Assembly: GCA_039704465.1 (NCBI GenBank)
Contig: JASFAU010000006.1
Span: forward strand, 1 to 64,000
Direction: 5' to 3'
From: Plasmodiophora brassicae
Lineage: Eukaryota > Endomyxa > Phytomyxea > Plasmodiophorida > Plasmodiophoridae
Length of the DNA: 64,000 bases
Shown: piece by piece, positions 53,477 to 64,000 of the stretch
How the letters are laid out: every line of letters begins with the position of its first letter
Numbering within the stretch: the first letter of the stretch is position 1
The notes under the pieces: model-generated
Seen by the model: the letters and a program-made list of their open reading frames with translations, nothing else
Database searches by the model: none
What the model was told of the DNA's origin: nothing
Program-made: the position numbers and the translations under genes

Positions 53477-54197
53477 TCACAGTTGCGCAGCAATGGCATG
53501 GCCATTTGACTTCGACGCAGGTCTTGATAATGGTCGATCGCGATAATCCTCACAAGCTATTGCTATGTAGATAGTCCACGTTCTATCCAAAAGAGCAGCT
53601 ACTTGTCTGCGGCACTCTTTGATATCGTACCACAGCAAATCGTTGGATTCCGTCTGCGAGGTGAATTCCACGTCCCAGCTGGTAGCCACATGGAACCGGG
53701 CACGGTCCCGAGAACACCAGACGTTGAACGCTAGCCCGTCCCACAATCATACGAGCTGGCCTCAAGCACCAGCTGGGAGACGAACTTCAGGTACCTGACG
53801 AAGGAAGTGCACCCTTTGGCGGCCTCATCATCGAGGACGCAGCGAAATGGTTGTGAGTTCGGGTGCGCACGGTGCTCATGCGCTGTCACGTACCTTGCAG
53901 TGTCGCCCACGGCTAGTGCTTGTCTGCTTGAGGACACTTGTTCACGCCGGGCTATGCCGTTCGGTCCACGCCTTGCTCCACAACTCTGGAAGCATCGCCT
54001 TCGTCCATAGCGGGACTAGCGTAAGTCACGATTGCGTCGAGGGTCGCCGCCCACATCTCGATAAACGCACAGTACGTACTCCTTGTCGCACAAGTGCCCA
54101 GAAATGAGGAGTGCTCCAGATGCAATCTGGTTCTGCAATGGTCAACAGTCCAATGGGGATGCACGTGATTACCTCTAGCCACCATCGGCCCTACCAC
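53477..54197 (-). CDS. Hypothetical protein, probably multi-exon
   Basis: Three successive minus-strand frames look like exons of one protein. 54197-53952 contains YCAFIEMWAATLDAIVTYASPAMDEGD; 53937-53731 contains RCVLDDEAAKGCTSFVRYLKFVSQLVLE; 53746-53477 contains RFHVATSWDVEFTSQTESNDLLWYDIKE. They are compact and well composed but match no family I recognise. It lies between the 5-phosphatase and EFHB genes, on the same strand as both. Confidence 0.4.
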
Positions 54198-54278
54198 GAC
54201 CCCGGAACGTCAGTGCCTGCCACGTTCACATGCGTGACGAAACAGCTATGCGTCAAGCAGCACAACATGTATAGTTGA

Positions 54279-55687
54279 TCAAAGCGCAATCATGACGTTC
54301 ATGACTTTGTTAAACGCGGCCTGATAGGTCAGGATCGTGGGAGGTTGGCCGCAGCGCGCGATCTCTTCCCGAATTTGTATGAACTGGTCGTCGGTCACGG
54401 CCAGACCCGATGCATCGAACAGGTTGCGAAGCGATTCGACGCTGCGCGTTTCTGTGAAATCGCTCTCTCGGATGCCACTGAACGAGAATTTGGGCGGGTA
54501 CAGCAGCTCATGTGCCACCGGTCCATCCCCATAATTCTGACCAGCCAACAGTTTCAGAGCACTGGCAGTCTGAATGTTGTTCACCCGCCTACGATGGTGC
54601 TGGCCAGTGATCGGTGCGTTGGCGGCTGTTTCGATTTCCGTATGGAGGGCGTGCCCGCTGGCACGATCGCATTCGTGTCGACAGGCGTGACGATCTTCCC
54701 GCGACCGAGGTCTGACGCTGTCGCGCGATCCCCAACGCTCCATTCCCCGGTGATGCACTCTTTGGCGCCCCACTCGGCATTGCCGGGCGCCTTCGTCGAC
54801 GGTACGTACTGCTCCGGCGCAGATCGAAGAGCCACTCTGCAGGAACCCTCGCTGAGTCTGACGCGTCATCAGATCAGCGAGCGGCTTACGGCGGTTGCTT
54901 CGCCCGCCCGACAACATGCTGATGGGCGGCTTTGTGGTCCTCGCGTCGACGCATGCCAATCAGGAGCGGGCGTTTCGGGGCGAGCAGGTCTGCCGCATTG
55001 CTTGACGGCGTTGCTGTTGGGGGTAGCGGAGGCGCCCCGAATCGATACGACCCAGGGTCGATCGCCATCTTTCGCCAGTCGTCACGCCGACGTTGCTGTC
55101 GGATTCGGTCTACGGATCCGCCGTCGACGCTGTTGCTGGACTCGCCGGCGCTCTTCCTGTAGAAGGTCGGCGCTGGTGCCGGTTCCGCCGCCGCCGGGTA
55201 CAAGCTCGTGCGCACGTCATCTCCTTTCTGCGACGTGACGCCGAACTGGAACCCGGCCTCGAGCGTTTGTGGAGGCAGAACATGGCCACGAGTGAAAGCG
55301 CGTCCCAGTGGTTCCTGCAAGTCGTCCGCCGTTGACGTTGCAGGCTGCCAGACGCTCGACGACAATGCGTACCTTCTGGCGGGACGCGTAGATGGCCTCC
55401 TTGCGCTCCAGGAAGTACTGGGCGATCTCGCTGGTCTCTGCCGTGTGTAGTAGGTTGTAGGCATTGTCGCCCGAGTTGTTCGATACGGCACCGAATCGTT
55501 GGTCGGCGGCACCAGGTCGCGACTGACGTCGTGATGCTCGATACCGGGCGATGCTGTCCGGCGTGGGCGGACGCTCGATGCGTAACGCGGCGCCCACCGT
55601 ATCGTGGTCGGCCGCTTTTGCGATGGCGATGCCAGCCGCCCGCACGGACGGTATGTTGTCCCGGATCGAGGGGCGACAGGAGGACAT
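54279..55687 (-). CDS. EFHB: EFHB/CFAP21-like ciliary EF-hand protein
   Basis: Minus-strand, several exons. Family features in order: ADQRFGAV… then YASRQK joined across an intron to EPLGRAFTRGH, FQFGVTSQKGDDVRTSLYP, DPGSYRFGAPPLP, DLGRGKIVTPVDTN, AGTPSIRK, and the C-terminal NYGDGPVAHELLYPP… FTETRSVESLRNLFDASGL with a degenerate EF-hand helix. This order matches EFHB, an axonemal microtubule-inner protein (Chlamydomonas FAP21). Human EFHB is longer, so N-terminal exons may lie upstream. Canonical EF-hand calcium ligands are not evident. Its presence implies a motile cilium or flagellum in the life cycle. Confidence 0.8.
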
Positions 55688-55795
55688 TGCGCTGGCGTTG
55701 CTGTGTACCGACCCGCCTATGTCTACCGACTTGATTCAGTGCATCACCGCTGCATACTGGGCGATCGATGCAAGCGTACCCTATCTGCGCTAATA

Positions 55796-56294
55796 TCACG
55801 CCTCGAAATTGTGCTGAACTACGCGCCAGGGGTGGATTCCACGACCTGGGACCCGCTTACGAAGACCACGGTACGTTTCGTCGTCGAACGGGATCGGCAC
55901 TTTAGAAAACGTCGGGCTTCGATCTGCCGTCGTCTGCAGCAGCAGTAGCGGCATCGGCACGAACGTCATCATTATCGTGCGGCGTCGGCGCTCTGGCGCT
56001 GTCCGAACTGCAGTCTGCCAGTCGCGCAAACGGGCACACCGCCGGTGCCGGGGCTGCCCCTGTAGGTACAGAGCAGCACGCTTCGCGGAGGTGGGTGTGC
56101 AGGTCCTGAAGGAGGCCTGTCAACAGCCATCGGATCGACACCCTGTTGTCCCGTTCCGGGCCTGGTTGCACTTCTACGTGCGGGTCCCCAGTTCGGAGAC
56201 CGGGACGCGCTGTTGTGCGGGCGGTGGCAGCCGGGGCAATTTTGTGGCTGAGCGGCCAACGCGGCCAATCGCCCCGGCCATCGCGGGCACACAT
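55796..56294 (-). CDS. Hypothetical minus-strand exon(s) upstream of EFHB
   Basis: Open frames on the minus strand contain IRWLLTGLLQDLHTHLREACC and TFSKVPIPFDDETYRGL. They could be N-terminal exons of EFHB or a short separate gene. No motif decides this. Confidence 0.3.
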
Positions 56295-56317
56295 CTCATT
56301 GCCGCCCGGGATCGACC

Positions 56318-58400
56318 ATGGCTACCGGCAGGGCGCCGACCGGTGTGCCGTTCGGCGGCATGACGCTCATCACGGACGAGTCGTACCGGAACAGCATGGA
56401 CCGGGCCTGGTTCGATGACGGGTCCGAGGACGACGAGGACTACGTCGATACGCCGGAGCAAGAACGACCCGCTAGCCCGCCCGAGACATTCGACCATGGA
56501 CCTCCCGTTGCCGTCCGAACGCGATCAAACGTATCTCTTATCGACACCAGCATCGACGACCTTGAAGGTTGCAATCCACCGTTGGGGCATTGCGATTGGC
56601 CATCTGCTGAGAATGAACGTCATAGCGCCGCTGACGGAGTGTTGCACGTCAGAAGATGATGATGGCGATGCAGCTCGACACGACTACCTTGCGCTCCTGT
56701 CCAATGACGTGGCCAGCGACAATGACGACAGATCGTTTTCCCTGTCGTCCGACGCGGACAGCGAGGACGACGACGGGCCCCGGTCGATCTCTCGCAAGGA
56801 ATGCCTTGACCTGCAGTCCGATGAGCACGCTGGCACAGGTAACTCTGGCCCCCTATATCGAGGTACCGCACGCGCTGACCACCTACTTGTAGAAACATCA
56901 ACGGCAAAGGCGAGTGCGACCGGCGGGTTCGTGATGCCTGAGGATCAGCGGGCTTCGGTGCGGGAACAGTTGACCTCGCTGTTCCAGACCATCATCCAGG
57001 TCCACCACTTGGCTCGTACCAACGAACGCAAATTTGAACCCGTTACCCGCCTGACCAGCCTGCTCATGAATCGCCTGCTCGACGAACGCAACCGTCATCG
57101 ACAGGCGGCAGCGCGAACTGGTGCCGACCTGCCAGGCAGACCGTCGCCCATTATAACGCGTTCGGCGTGGCTGTCTGCCCTGCCATCCGATATTCGTATT
57201 GCGCGCCCTGCAACGGTCGATCTGCCGCTGGTGGCCATCTGGGCCGGCCAGGGGTCATCCTGGTCGAATCTGACGCAGTGTGTGTCCGCCCTGGACGCTG
57301 AGGGGCATCTCGACCGGCGGTTGCTGCCACCGGACCTGGAAATCGTCATGCCATGCCGGGCCCAGTTTACACCGCCCGAGGATAAGCTCCTGTACCTAGG
57401 CCTCCGTAAGTTTGGTCGCTCGTTGCAACCGCAGCCGAGGCAGACACTGTCTCCTGACTGGCCGCGTATCGTCGGGCGCTTCCTGCCTGGTCGCACCGTC
57501 GAACAGGCGCGGCTGCGGTACAAGTTCCTGTGCAAGAAGACCGTCATCAAGAAGGATGATTTTGTACGATAGCGCCGCTCGCCTTCGCCGCCATCGTTGC
57601 TGAATGCTGCTATAGGGTACAACCAACGCTGCTCTGACGCCCGAAGAGTTCGAACTGGCGGCCAAGGTTTGCCGCCCTTTGTTGATATGTCGAGACACAA
57701 TAGCTGATGTCGATGCAGGGCGTTGCAATGTACGGTAACGCCTGGAGCCGAATCGTCAAGGAGTTCCTGCCCGGACGGGATCGCAAGTTTGTCAGAAGGT
57801 ACGTCTGCTTGGCAGGAAGTTCGCCGATGACCGCTCAAGGTATCGCAAGGCATTACCTGAAGATGATGAAGGATCGCGAACATGACGCTGCTAAAATCGT
57901 GTCGAGCGCATTCGCTAGCGGTCAGGCTGACGACGATGGTGACGACCTTTTCGACGCGCCTCTGCCGCCCCTCGAGCTCAGCTTACCACATGAGCCGTCG
58001 TGGGCGGCCGCTTTGGACCCCGCTGTAGAACCCGTCCCACCGCCAGTCGCCCCTGAGATAAGAAGCACACCGCCCGTTCCTACGTGGGGTCCTTCGACGC
58101 CTTCAAGGCCGCCTACAAGGCCGTCGACCAAGGAGAGCGACAGCCCGCTACACCTGTTCGACAAAGCGTTGGATAAGGAAATCCTGCTAATGGCAAAGAA
58201 ATACGGTGGGTTGTATGCCAGTTCTAGTCGGCACTCGGCTCACCATGGTTGGCGCTGCAGGGTCCGATGTACGACGATGGCCGGATGGTCCTGATTCGGT
58301 CTTGGGTAGGCCCGGCCTGACACGCCAGGTCATTAAAGATCGACTGAAGCATCTGGGACGCGTCTGGCTCCAGCGGAAGTCGGCTACCAGGGTACCCTAG
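56318..58400 (+). CDS. GON4L-like SANT/Myb-domain nuclear protein
   Basis: Plus-strand, multi-exon, starting at or near the ATG at 56318. The N-terminal part is acidic (DDGSEDDEDYVDTPEQE and DDNDRSFSLSSDADSEDDDG-like runs). A middle segment MPEDQRASVREQLTSLFQTIIQ precedes a SANT repeat: FTPPEDKLLYLGLRKFGR…DWPRIVGRFLPGRTVEQARLRYKFLCKK (57360-57545). A second SANT-like piece (MYGNAWSRIVKEFLPGRDRKFVRR) lies near 57730. The layout resembles GON-4-like transcriptional regulators. Splice joins after 57570 are uncertain and the end at 58400 rests on the last open frame (VIKDRLKHLGRVWLQRK). Confidence 0.6.
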
Positions 58401-58468
58401 GTTGCGGGCCGGTCGCCGGTATGGTTCAGTCAGTTATATTATTTCGCATGAATACAACAGCTCGCCAT

Positions 58469-60020
58469 CTACAGTATACGCATTAGCTTGAGGAGCATCC
58501 AGAACACGATGGCGACGAATGCGACGATCGTTGGATGCCGGGTGAGATCGGCGTGCACAGCGGCGAAATTCAGGCTGCGTACGTTAGCGGCCAGGACGCG
58601 CAGGTCCAGGGGCGACCATTGCCTCCCAACGTCGTCCACTACTGGAGTATTTGGACGGCCGGTCACCTCAGTGGCATCCGCGGGTTTGTAGGACGTTCCC
58701 GTTATCCGTTCCGCGTACCGGGCGACAATGCCGATCTGCATTGGCCAGTCAATTCACGAATGACATTGGAGAACCGTTGGGAGTACTTTGAGAATGTCCT
58801 CTGTCTGCGGTCGCTTGTGCAGATCTTCGGTGAGCAGCAATTGCAGCAGGTCTTTGACCTCGGAGCTACATGGAACGTGGTCGGGGTCAGTTGCCCCACC
58901 AGCCGACGAGATCGCCAGCGTCGCGGACGACCTGTATTCTGGCGGGACCGCCTGCGGGAACACGCTCTCCAGTGTGTCCTGGTAGGCGGAGCGCAGGAGC
59001 AGGAGCTCGTAGAGCGTACACCCCAGAGCCCACACGTCCGACGTCGCGTTGTACTTCTCTCCTCGCTGCAACTCTGGTGACAGGAACCCGGGCGTGCCGC
59101 AGATTGTCCCACGATAGCTTTGGTCCAGGGACAGCCCGCCAATGTTGCTTGACAGGCCAAAGTCGCCCAGTTTCGCATTGCCGTGAATGTCGAGGAACAC
59201 CTGGTGGCCAGAACAATGAGCGGAGACAATGGCCAGAGGAACATGCGTCACCAATGACATTGCTGGGTTTGATGTCGCGATGCATGAACGAGCGACTGTG
59301 GATGGCGTGAAGTCCAAGTGTGATCTGAGTGAACCAGAGCATGATCTTCTCTTCGGGCAATCGCTGTCGCTTCTTGAGCGCCGTATTCATCTCCCTAGCA
59401 ATACCACCGTCCGTCAGGCAATGGATCGGGGGCAGCGTCTCGCGCAATCGGCTGCCTGTATAGGTCACCACCGGGACAATGCTCCTACGTCGCGCCGCAT
59501 CAGTGTCAGCGTATCGCGTCTGCGTGGCATTATTGTGTGATACCATGACCAAGACGACATTCAGACCCTCCGTCCAGTAGTCTGTAAGCGCTGTGTCAGA
59601 GCGCGTTCGCTCACCATGCCACCGACTTCCAGTCACCTTCGTAGCGCACCACCTGTCGTCAATATCAACCATGCGGATGTGTTCATCGTCAGCGCAGAAT
59701 GTCTTACCCAAGGGCATTGCAATATCCTCAAGGCAACCATCTGAGTACAGTACACCTGTCACTGGATGGCAACCGCGTCCCTGCAACAGTGGACGTACCT
59801 CTCGCAGCGCCTCAATCAACTGGTCCTTGTCCCGGCAGCGCACCTCCTTCATGACGTATGTGTTCACATCACTGGGATCCGTTTTCTGCACGAGGAACGT
59901 CGTCCCGAACGCCCCTGCAGAGGCGCGCATCTCTAAGTCGTCGTTTGCGCGTTGCCAGCGGCAGGGTCGGACCTTCGCCGAGCTTGCCGAGCTTCTTGTA
60001 TTTACCTGCCTGGGATGCAC
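58469..60020 (-). CDS. NEK-like Ser/Thr protein kinase with C-terminal hydrophobic tail
   Basis: A minus-strand multi-exon gene. The glycine loop YKKLGKLGEG is joined across an intron to AFGTTFLVQ, then YVMKEV (VAIK-type Lys), PEEKIMLWFTQITLGLHAIHSR, HRDIKPSN joined across an intron to VFLDIHGNAKLGDFGLSS, GTPGFLSPEL (APE) and SDVWALGCTLYELL. The WFTQI…LHAIH and KLGDFG context is typical of NEK kinases. A further exon ends in a roughly 18-residue hydrophobic segment (IVAFVAIVFWMLLKLM) at the very C-terminus, suggesting tail anchoring. The first exon is not resolved; the region between the Lys and the catalytic loop contains at least two introns. Confidence 0.72.
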
Positions 60021-60474
60021 GCACGCTTAGCCATTTGGACAGGTCGCAGGCGACGGACGCCCAGGCTGTTTCCGCAGATCACCTTGGACTGCGTCCGCTG
60101 TTCGTCGCTGGCCGGTGCCGGCGCTGCTGGATGATTCGGAGACGGCCGCCGCTGCTCCTTCGGCATCGAAACGCCACGAGTCCACGACACGACGATGGGG
60201 ATTCCGGTGGCCGCCCGGGTACCCGACAACAGCACCCTGTGTGAATTGCTCGTCACATGCCCGGTGTTGTATGTAGCCACCGTACGTACACATTATCGAC
60301 GCTGCCTCCGCCTACAGCAGATGAATTACATACGTGCGTCACTACTCGGGCAGGTACCTACAGGCGCTGGGAGGGCAATCGACGCGGAGGCGAAACGCAC
60401 GGGGCGCGCGCGCGCCACTTCGAGTGCGATCAGCTGCGTGATCGCCTTGATTTGGAGGTTGTGCGCGGTCCCCG

Positions 60475-61140
60475 ATGTGGATATCCCTTGGTCGGCGCCT
60501 GGCCCGACGCGTGCTGTCGACGAATGCAGGTCAGGCCCCGGTGCGGCCGGTCGCCATCACCGGTGTGATGGCCGTCGCCGACGCACCCAGCGGCGCGTTC
60601 AGGCACGACATGGCGGTGCGTGTCGCGCCTCGCCCTGTCCGCGCATCTCACGAATCTCATATCGATGCACCAGGAACCGGAATTAACGGAAGGCGTCGCG
60701 TCGCCGCAGGACGTCGCCCGTCTGAAACGCATGTTCAGCTACGCGAACGCGTCGCAACCGGAGCTGAACGATCTGGCCATACGGCAGATGGTGGCCCATT
60801 TCCAGCGCCGCCCGGGTGATACGGGCAGCTCCGAGGTGCAGAGTACGTCCCGCTGCGAAACCCACCTTCCGCTGCTGCCATTCATGCGGTGCGTTCCCGT
60901 GCAGTCGGTATATTCACGGCGCGTATCCACTACCTGAACGCGCACTGCAAGGCGCACAGGAAGGATCACAGTTCGGCGCGGCGCCTGCAGGCCCTGGTCC
61001 AGAAGCGCCGCGACCTGCTCAAGTACCTGAAGCGCACCGACTTCCCGCGCTACATGCGCGTCATCGACGAGCTCGGCCTGCGTGACACGGCCCGCGCCTT
61101 CCCGACCGACCGCGTCGACAAGTACAAGGACCACGATTGA
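60475..61140 (+). CDS. MRPS15: Mitochondrial ribosomal protein uS15m
   Basis: Three exons (60475-60615, 60674-60842, 60905-61140) give an intact 181-residue protein. An Arg/Ser-rich, acid-free N-terminus (MWISLGRRLARRVLSTNAG) is a typical mitochondrial presequence. The S15 fold follows: GDTGSSEVQ, IHYLNAHCKAHRKDH, RRLQALVQKRRDLLKYLKRT and YMRVIDELGLRD, the bacterial-type uS15 signature. It binds small-subunit rRNA in the mitochondrial ribosome. Introns are 58 and 62 nt. Confidence 0.9.
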
Positions 61141-61253
61141 GCCGCGGGCCGGGGCGGGGGTGCTGTACGTCCCTGGCGTGTTGCGACCAACGTAGTTACC
61201 TACGTATACAATACGTACCTATCGGCTCGGCCAGCACACACACACACGCACGC

Positions 61254-61260
61254 TATAATA
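61254..61260 (+). promoter_or_regulatory. TATA-like element upstream of the carbamoyltransferase gene
   Basis: TATAATA about 67 bases before the ATG at 61327, just after a short CACACA run. Position fits a core promoter, but a single match has little weight. Confidence 0.25.
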
Positions 61261-61326
61261 GGGGCCCCGGGAACAACCGGCCGAATTTCCGACCCGAACG
61301 CAACTCGACCACTACCGGCCACTACC

Positions 61327-62569
61327 ATGTTCCGATTCCGCCATCCATGTCGACGCTTCGGGTTCGCGCCGCCCGACATCCCGCCCCGCGTTAACCGTCG
61401 GCCGGCGCCGTCAGCGGCGCGCCCGGCAGCGGTCGGGGCCCGCGCGCCGGCACAGATCCTGACGATGAGCGACATCCCGAGCGCGGATACCAAGTCGATC
61501 CTGCGTCGGGCGGTCGAGATGAAGACCACGCCGGACCTGTTCCAGCAGGCGTACCACCACCGTGTGGTTGCGTTCGTGACCGACGCGCCGTCGATCCGCA
61601 CCGAGCTGTCGTTCCAGGCGGCCCTGATGCAGCTGGGCGCCCATGCCATGCGCTTCAACCTGGAGTACTACGCCAACGATATCCACGGGGCGACACTGCC
61701 GGAGGTGGGCGACATTTGCGGCACGTACGCCGACCTGGTCGTCTGCGGCATGCAGGAGAACCGCGACCTGATGACGTTCCGCGACAACTGCCCGAAGCCC
61801 ATTGTCAACGCGGAGGATTCGCGGGCGAACCCGTGCCAAAGTCGGTGCTGTCGGCGGCTCACTGATCGGTGGGCCCAAATCTGTCGCTGAGTGTGTCTGT
61901 GTGTGTGTACGTGAAGCGCTGGCCGACCTGATGACGACCGAGGAGCGCAAGGGCGACCTGGCGGGCCTGAAGATCGCCTGCCTGGGCGACGTCACGCGGA
62001 ACTCGGCGCAGGACCTGATGCGGGCGGGGTGCGCCCTCAGCATGCAGGTTATGATGGCGGCTAACCCGTCGCAACCGTCCGACTACCCTGAGAACGTGCC
62101 GCAGGCCCTGCGCGACGTATGCTGGCGTGTGCTGTTCGACGCCCGCCCGCCGCCCTGGATCTCACACTATGGGTGGACGTAGGAATCCGAGGCACTGTCA
62201 GCGCAAGGCCCTGGATGCGCCGTCTATGTGGACAGTGTGGAGGCAGCCGTTCGCGAGGCGGACGTGATCTACGTCGAGAAATGGGTCACGTACGACCCGT
62301 CGGAGAGCACGGAGGGGGCGACGGAGACATGGGCGAATGGGTCGACCCCGATGCTCAAGGCGGAACCTCGTATGACGCTGCAGGAAGTGGAGTCGATGAT
62401 CGACACGGCGGCGCCCGATGTGCTGTTCATGCACTGCCTCCCGTCCAGGCGCCTCCTGGGGTCGGCCGCCCCCCAAATTGAAGGGTCGGATTCGATCTTC
62501 CGGTCGCAAGTCGTCAACCGTCTTTACGTAGGTGCACTGGGTGTGACGACGCACTGCCCATTGGCCTGA
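61327..62569 (+). CDS. Ornithine-carbamoyltransferase-like protein, mitochondrial, with altered motifs
   Basis: Three exons (61327-61840, 61917-62116, 62183-62569) give an intact 366-residue frame. The first 45 residues are Arg/Pro/Ala-rich without acids until DIPP, a plausible mitochondrial presequence. Carbamoyl-phosphate motifs are present in altered form: SIRT (family STRT) and NPCQ (family HPCQ, His replaced by Asn). HCLP, the ornithine-carbamoyltransferase signature, is intact in VLFMHCLPSRR. The ornithine-binding SMG motif expected after DVIYVEKW is not seen (TYDPSE). The first intron contains a TGTG tract. It may be a diverged paralogue with changed activity. Confidence 0.82.
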
Positions 62570-62859
62570 TGGTTTCGTGCGCGTTTAGGTGCAGAAATCG
62601 CTCCTGGTCCATATGCTGGCGGCCCGTTCTATGACGTGACGTGCTTGTGCATGCGGTGTGCAATAAACATATATGTAGACCATGCCCGAACGTCGACCCT
62701 GTTGGTTGTTGCCCGTCCTGTTCCCCGAGGAATCACGACCTGGGCCTGCAGGTGCGCCCTGCTAAGGATGGCGTAACGATGTCCGTCTACCCATGCCTTT
62801 GAGCCTGCTGGGGCAGTGCTGGCAGAGCGCACCGGGCCGCTGTCGTCGTGTGTCGTTGG

Positions 62860-64000
62860 ATGGCGCGTGTTCGACGTCGGGTGCCGCCGGCGCGTGAGCG
62901 CCTGGAAAATGGTGCGGGCGACGGCGTCGTCTCATGCGCATTTGCCAGAGCGAGGAAGTGGCCGATGACCTGGACGTGGGGGCGCGCGGCATGTGCCATG
63001 CGGCGTCGCACATGGTGCCGGCATGGCAGCACGTTGCTGCCGCGCCCGTCGCCCGCCGACCCGAAGCTGTTCACGCCGGGCCCGCTGACCACATCGGTCA
63101 GCGTCAAACAGGCCATGATGCGAGACGGTAATCAAGTTGGCAACGTGAGCGCGGCTCCGCACCCTGCCTGAAACCGACTGTTGCTGCCCAGTTGGCTCCC
63201 GTGATGCGTCGTTCCTAGACGTTATTGCCACTGTCCGCAAGCGAATACTGGAGGTGGCCGGCGTCAGTCCCGCCGAATACACCTGCGTCATCATGCAGGG
63301 GTCAGGTACGATCCTCCTGTGACCTCGTCTGTGGCGCACGGGGCTGATTCCCCCTGTCTGCAGGGACGTTCGGCGTCGAGTCCGTTCTAACGTCGGCCGT
63401 CCCTCGCGAGTCGGGCAAGTTGCTGATCATGTCGAATGGCGTGTACGGTCGTCGCATGGCGCAGATCGCCCGTGTGTATGGCATCGCGCACCGCGTCGTC
63501 GAGAAGCCAGAAGACGATGCGTTTGTCGGGATCGATATCGATTCCGCCATGGAAGCGGATCCGTCCATCACGCATGTCGCCGTTGTGCACTCGGAGACGA
63601 CCAGCGGCCTGCTGAACGACATCGACGAGATCGGCGGCGCTGTCAAATGGCGCAACGCCCAGTTCATCGTCGATGCGATGTCGTCGTTCGCCGGCGTGCC
63701 CGTCGACATGAAGAACATCGACTACCTCGTGTCGTCGTCGAACAAGTGTCTGGAATCCGTGCCCGGGTTCTCGTTCGTCATTGCACGACGCGAATCACTG
63801 GAGCAGGCCGCTGGTAACGCCAGAACGCTGTCCCTGGACCTGCCCGCTCAGAACGCCGGCCTGGACGCCAATGGGCAGTTCCGGTTCACACCGCCGACAC
63901 ATGCATTGCTGGCCATGCGGCAAGCCCTGGACGAGCTCGAGATTGAGGGGGGCGTCGAGGCGCGCCACCAGCGATACAAGAGCCTGCAGAGGATCATTGT
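62860..64000 (+). CDS. phnW: 2-aminoethylphosphonate-pyruvate transaminase (partial, runs off the window)
   Basis: Exons 62860-63127, 63192-63305 and 63364 onward splice in frame. The Arg-rich N-terminus from ATG 62860 (MARVRRRVPPARERL) suggests an organelle presequence. Class V aminotransferase/PhnW features: KLFTPGPLTTSVSVKQAMMRD, GSRDASFLDVI, VIMQGSGTFGVES, GKLLIMSNGVYGRR, HSETTSGLLN, the PLP-phase Asp in FIVDAMSSF and the PLP-binding Lys in SSSNKCLE. The enzyme converts 2-aminoethylphosphonate and pyruvate to phosphonoacetaldehyde and alanine. The C-terminus is beyond 64000. Confidence 0.9.

Noticed and set aside
54345..55238. 297-residue plus-strand frame
   Set aside because: Antisense shadow of the EFHB exons, which carry the recognisable motifs.
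1..64000. rRNA, tRNA or bacterial-style operons
   Set aside because: No recognisable rRNA segments or tRNA cloverleaf arms (GGTTCGANTCC with matching acceptor) were seen, and the genes have introns and individual spacing.

Overview
The window looks like the end of a eukaryotic chromosome, read from the telomere (left) inward. GT-AG introns of about 40-80 nt interrupt most host genes, base composition is GC-rich, and mitochondrial presequences, an ArfGAP, a NEK-type kinase and a ciliary protein (EFHB/CFAP21) are present. This fits a flagellated unicellular eukaryote, for example a zoosporic fungus or a unicellular holozoan. The species cannot be named from the sequence.

1-4110: a scrap of CCCTAA-type telomere is joined directly to a 5'-truncated Penelope-like element (PLE), followed head-to-tail by a second, nearly complete PLE. 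Neither has a GIY-YIG endonuclease. Their 3' ends point away from the telomere, as expected if reverse transcription was primed by the chromosome's own 3' end.

4111-28964: a 169-bp subtelomeric satellite with higher-order structure (about 53 units left, about 30 right) is split by an LTR retrotransposon on the minus strand (13033-23905; 197-bp identical LTRs, GGACG target duplication). That element is split in its chromodomain by a plus-strand chromovirus (13383-18917; 87-bp identical LTRs, CAGTT duplication). The inner element has an 11-nt primer-binding site complementary to its own LTR, the signature of Tf1-type self-priming.

28965-41065: a transition zone with an integrase relic, a zinc-transporter-like gene carrying three single-base frame breaks, a LINE truncated in its endonuclease domain with 136-bp tandem repeats just upstream, an intron-containing Crypton-like tyrosine recombinase, and diverged repeats.

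41066-64000: a gene-dense zone. Minus strand: ACAP-type BAR-PH-ArfGAP-ankyrin protein, YiiX/C92-like papain-fold amidase, prolyl-hydroxylase-like 2OG oxygenase, UDP-glucuronate decarboxylase, PH-C2-inositol 5-phosphatase, EFHB, NEK-like kinase. Plus strand: GON4L-like SANT protein, mitochondrial uS15, ornithine-carbamoyltransferase-like protein, and 2-aminoethylphosphonate-pyruvate transaminase (runs off the right edge). Several of these can be spliced by eye into complete frames, in contrast to the frame-broken transporter and retroelements nearer the telomere.

The most striking system is the chromosome end itself: telomere-attached, endonuclease-less PLEs stacked outside a satellite array. 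No rRNA, tRNA, CRISPR or bacterial-style operon was seen.
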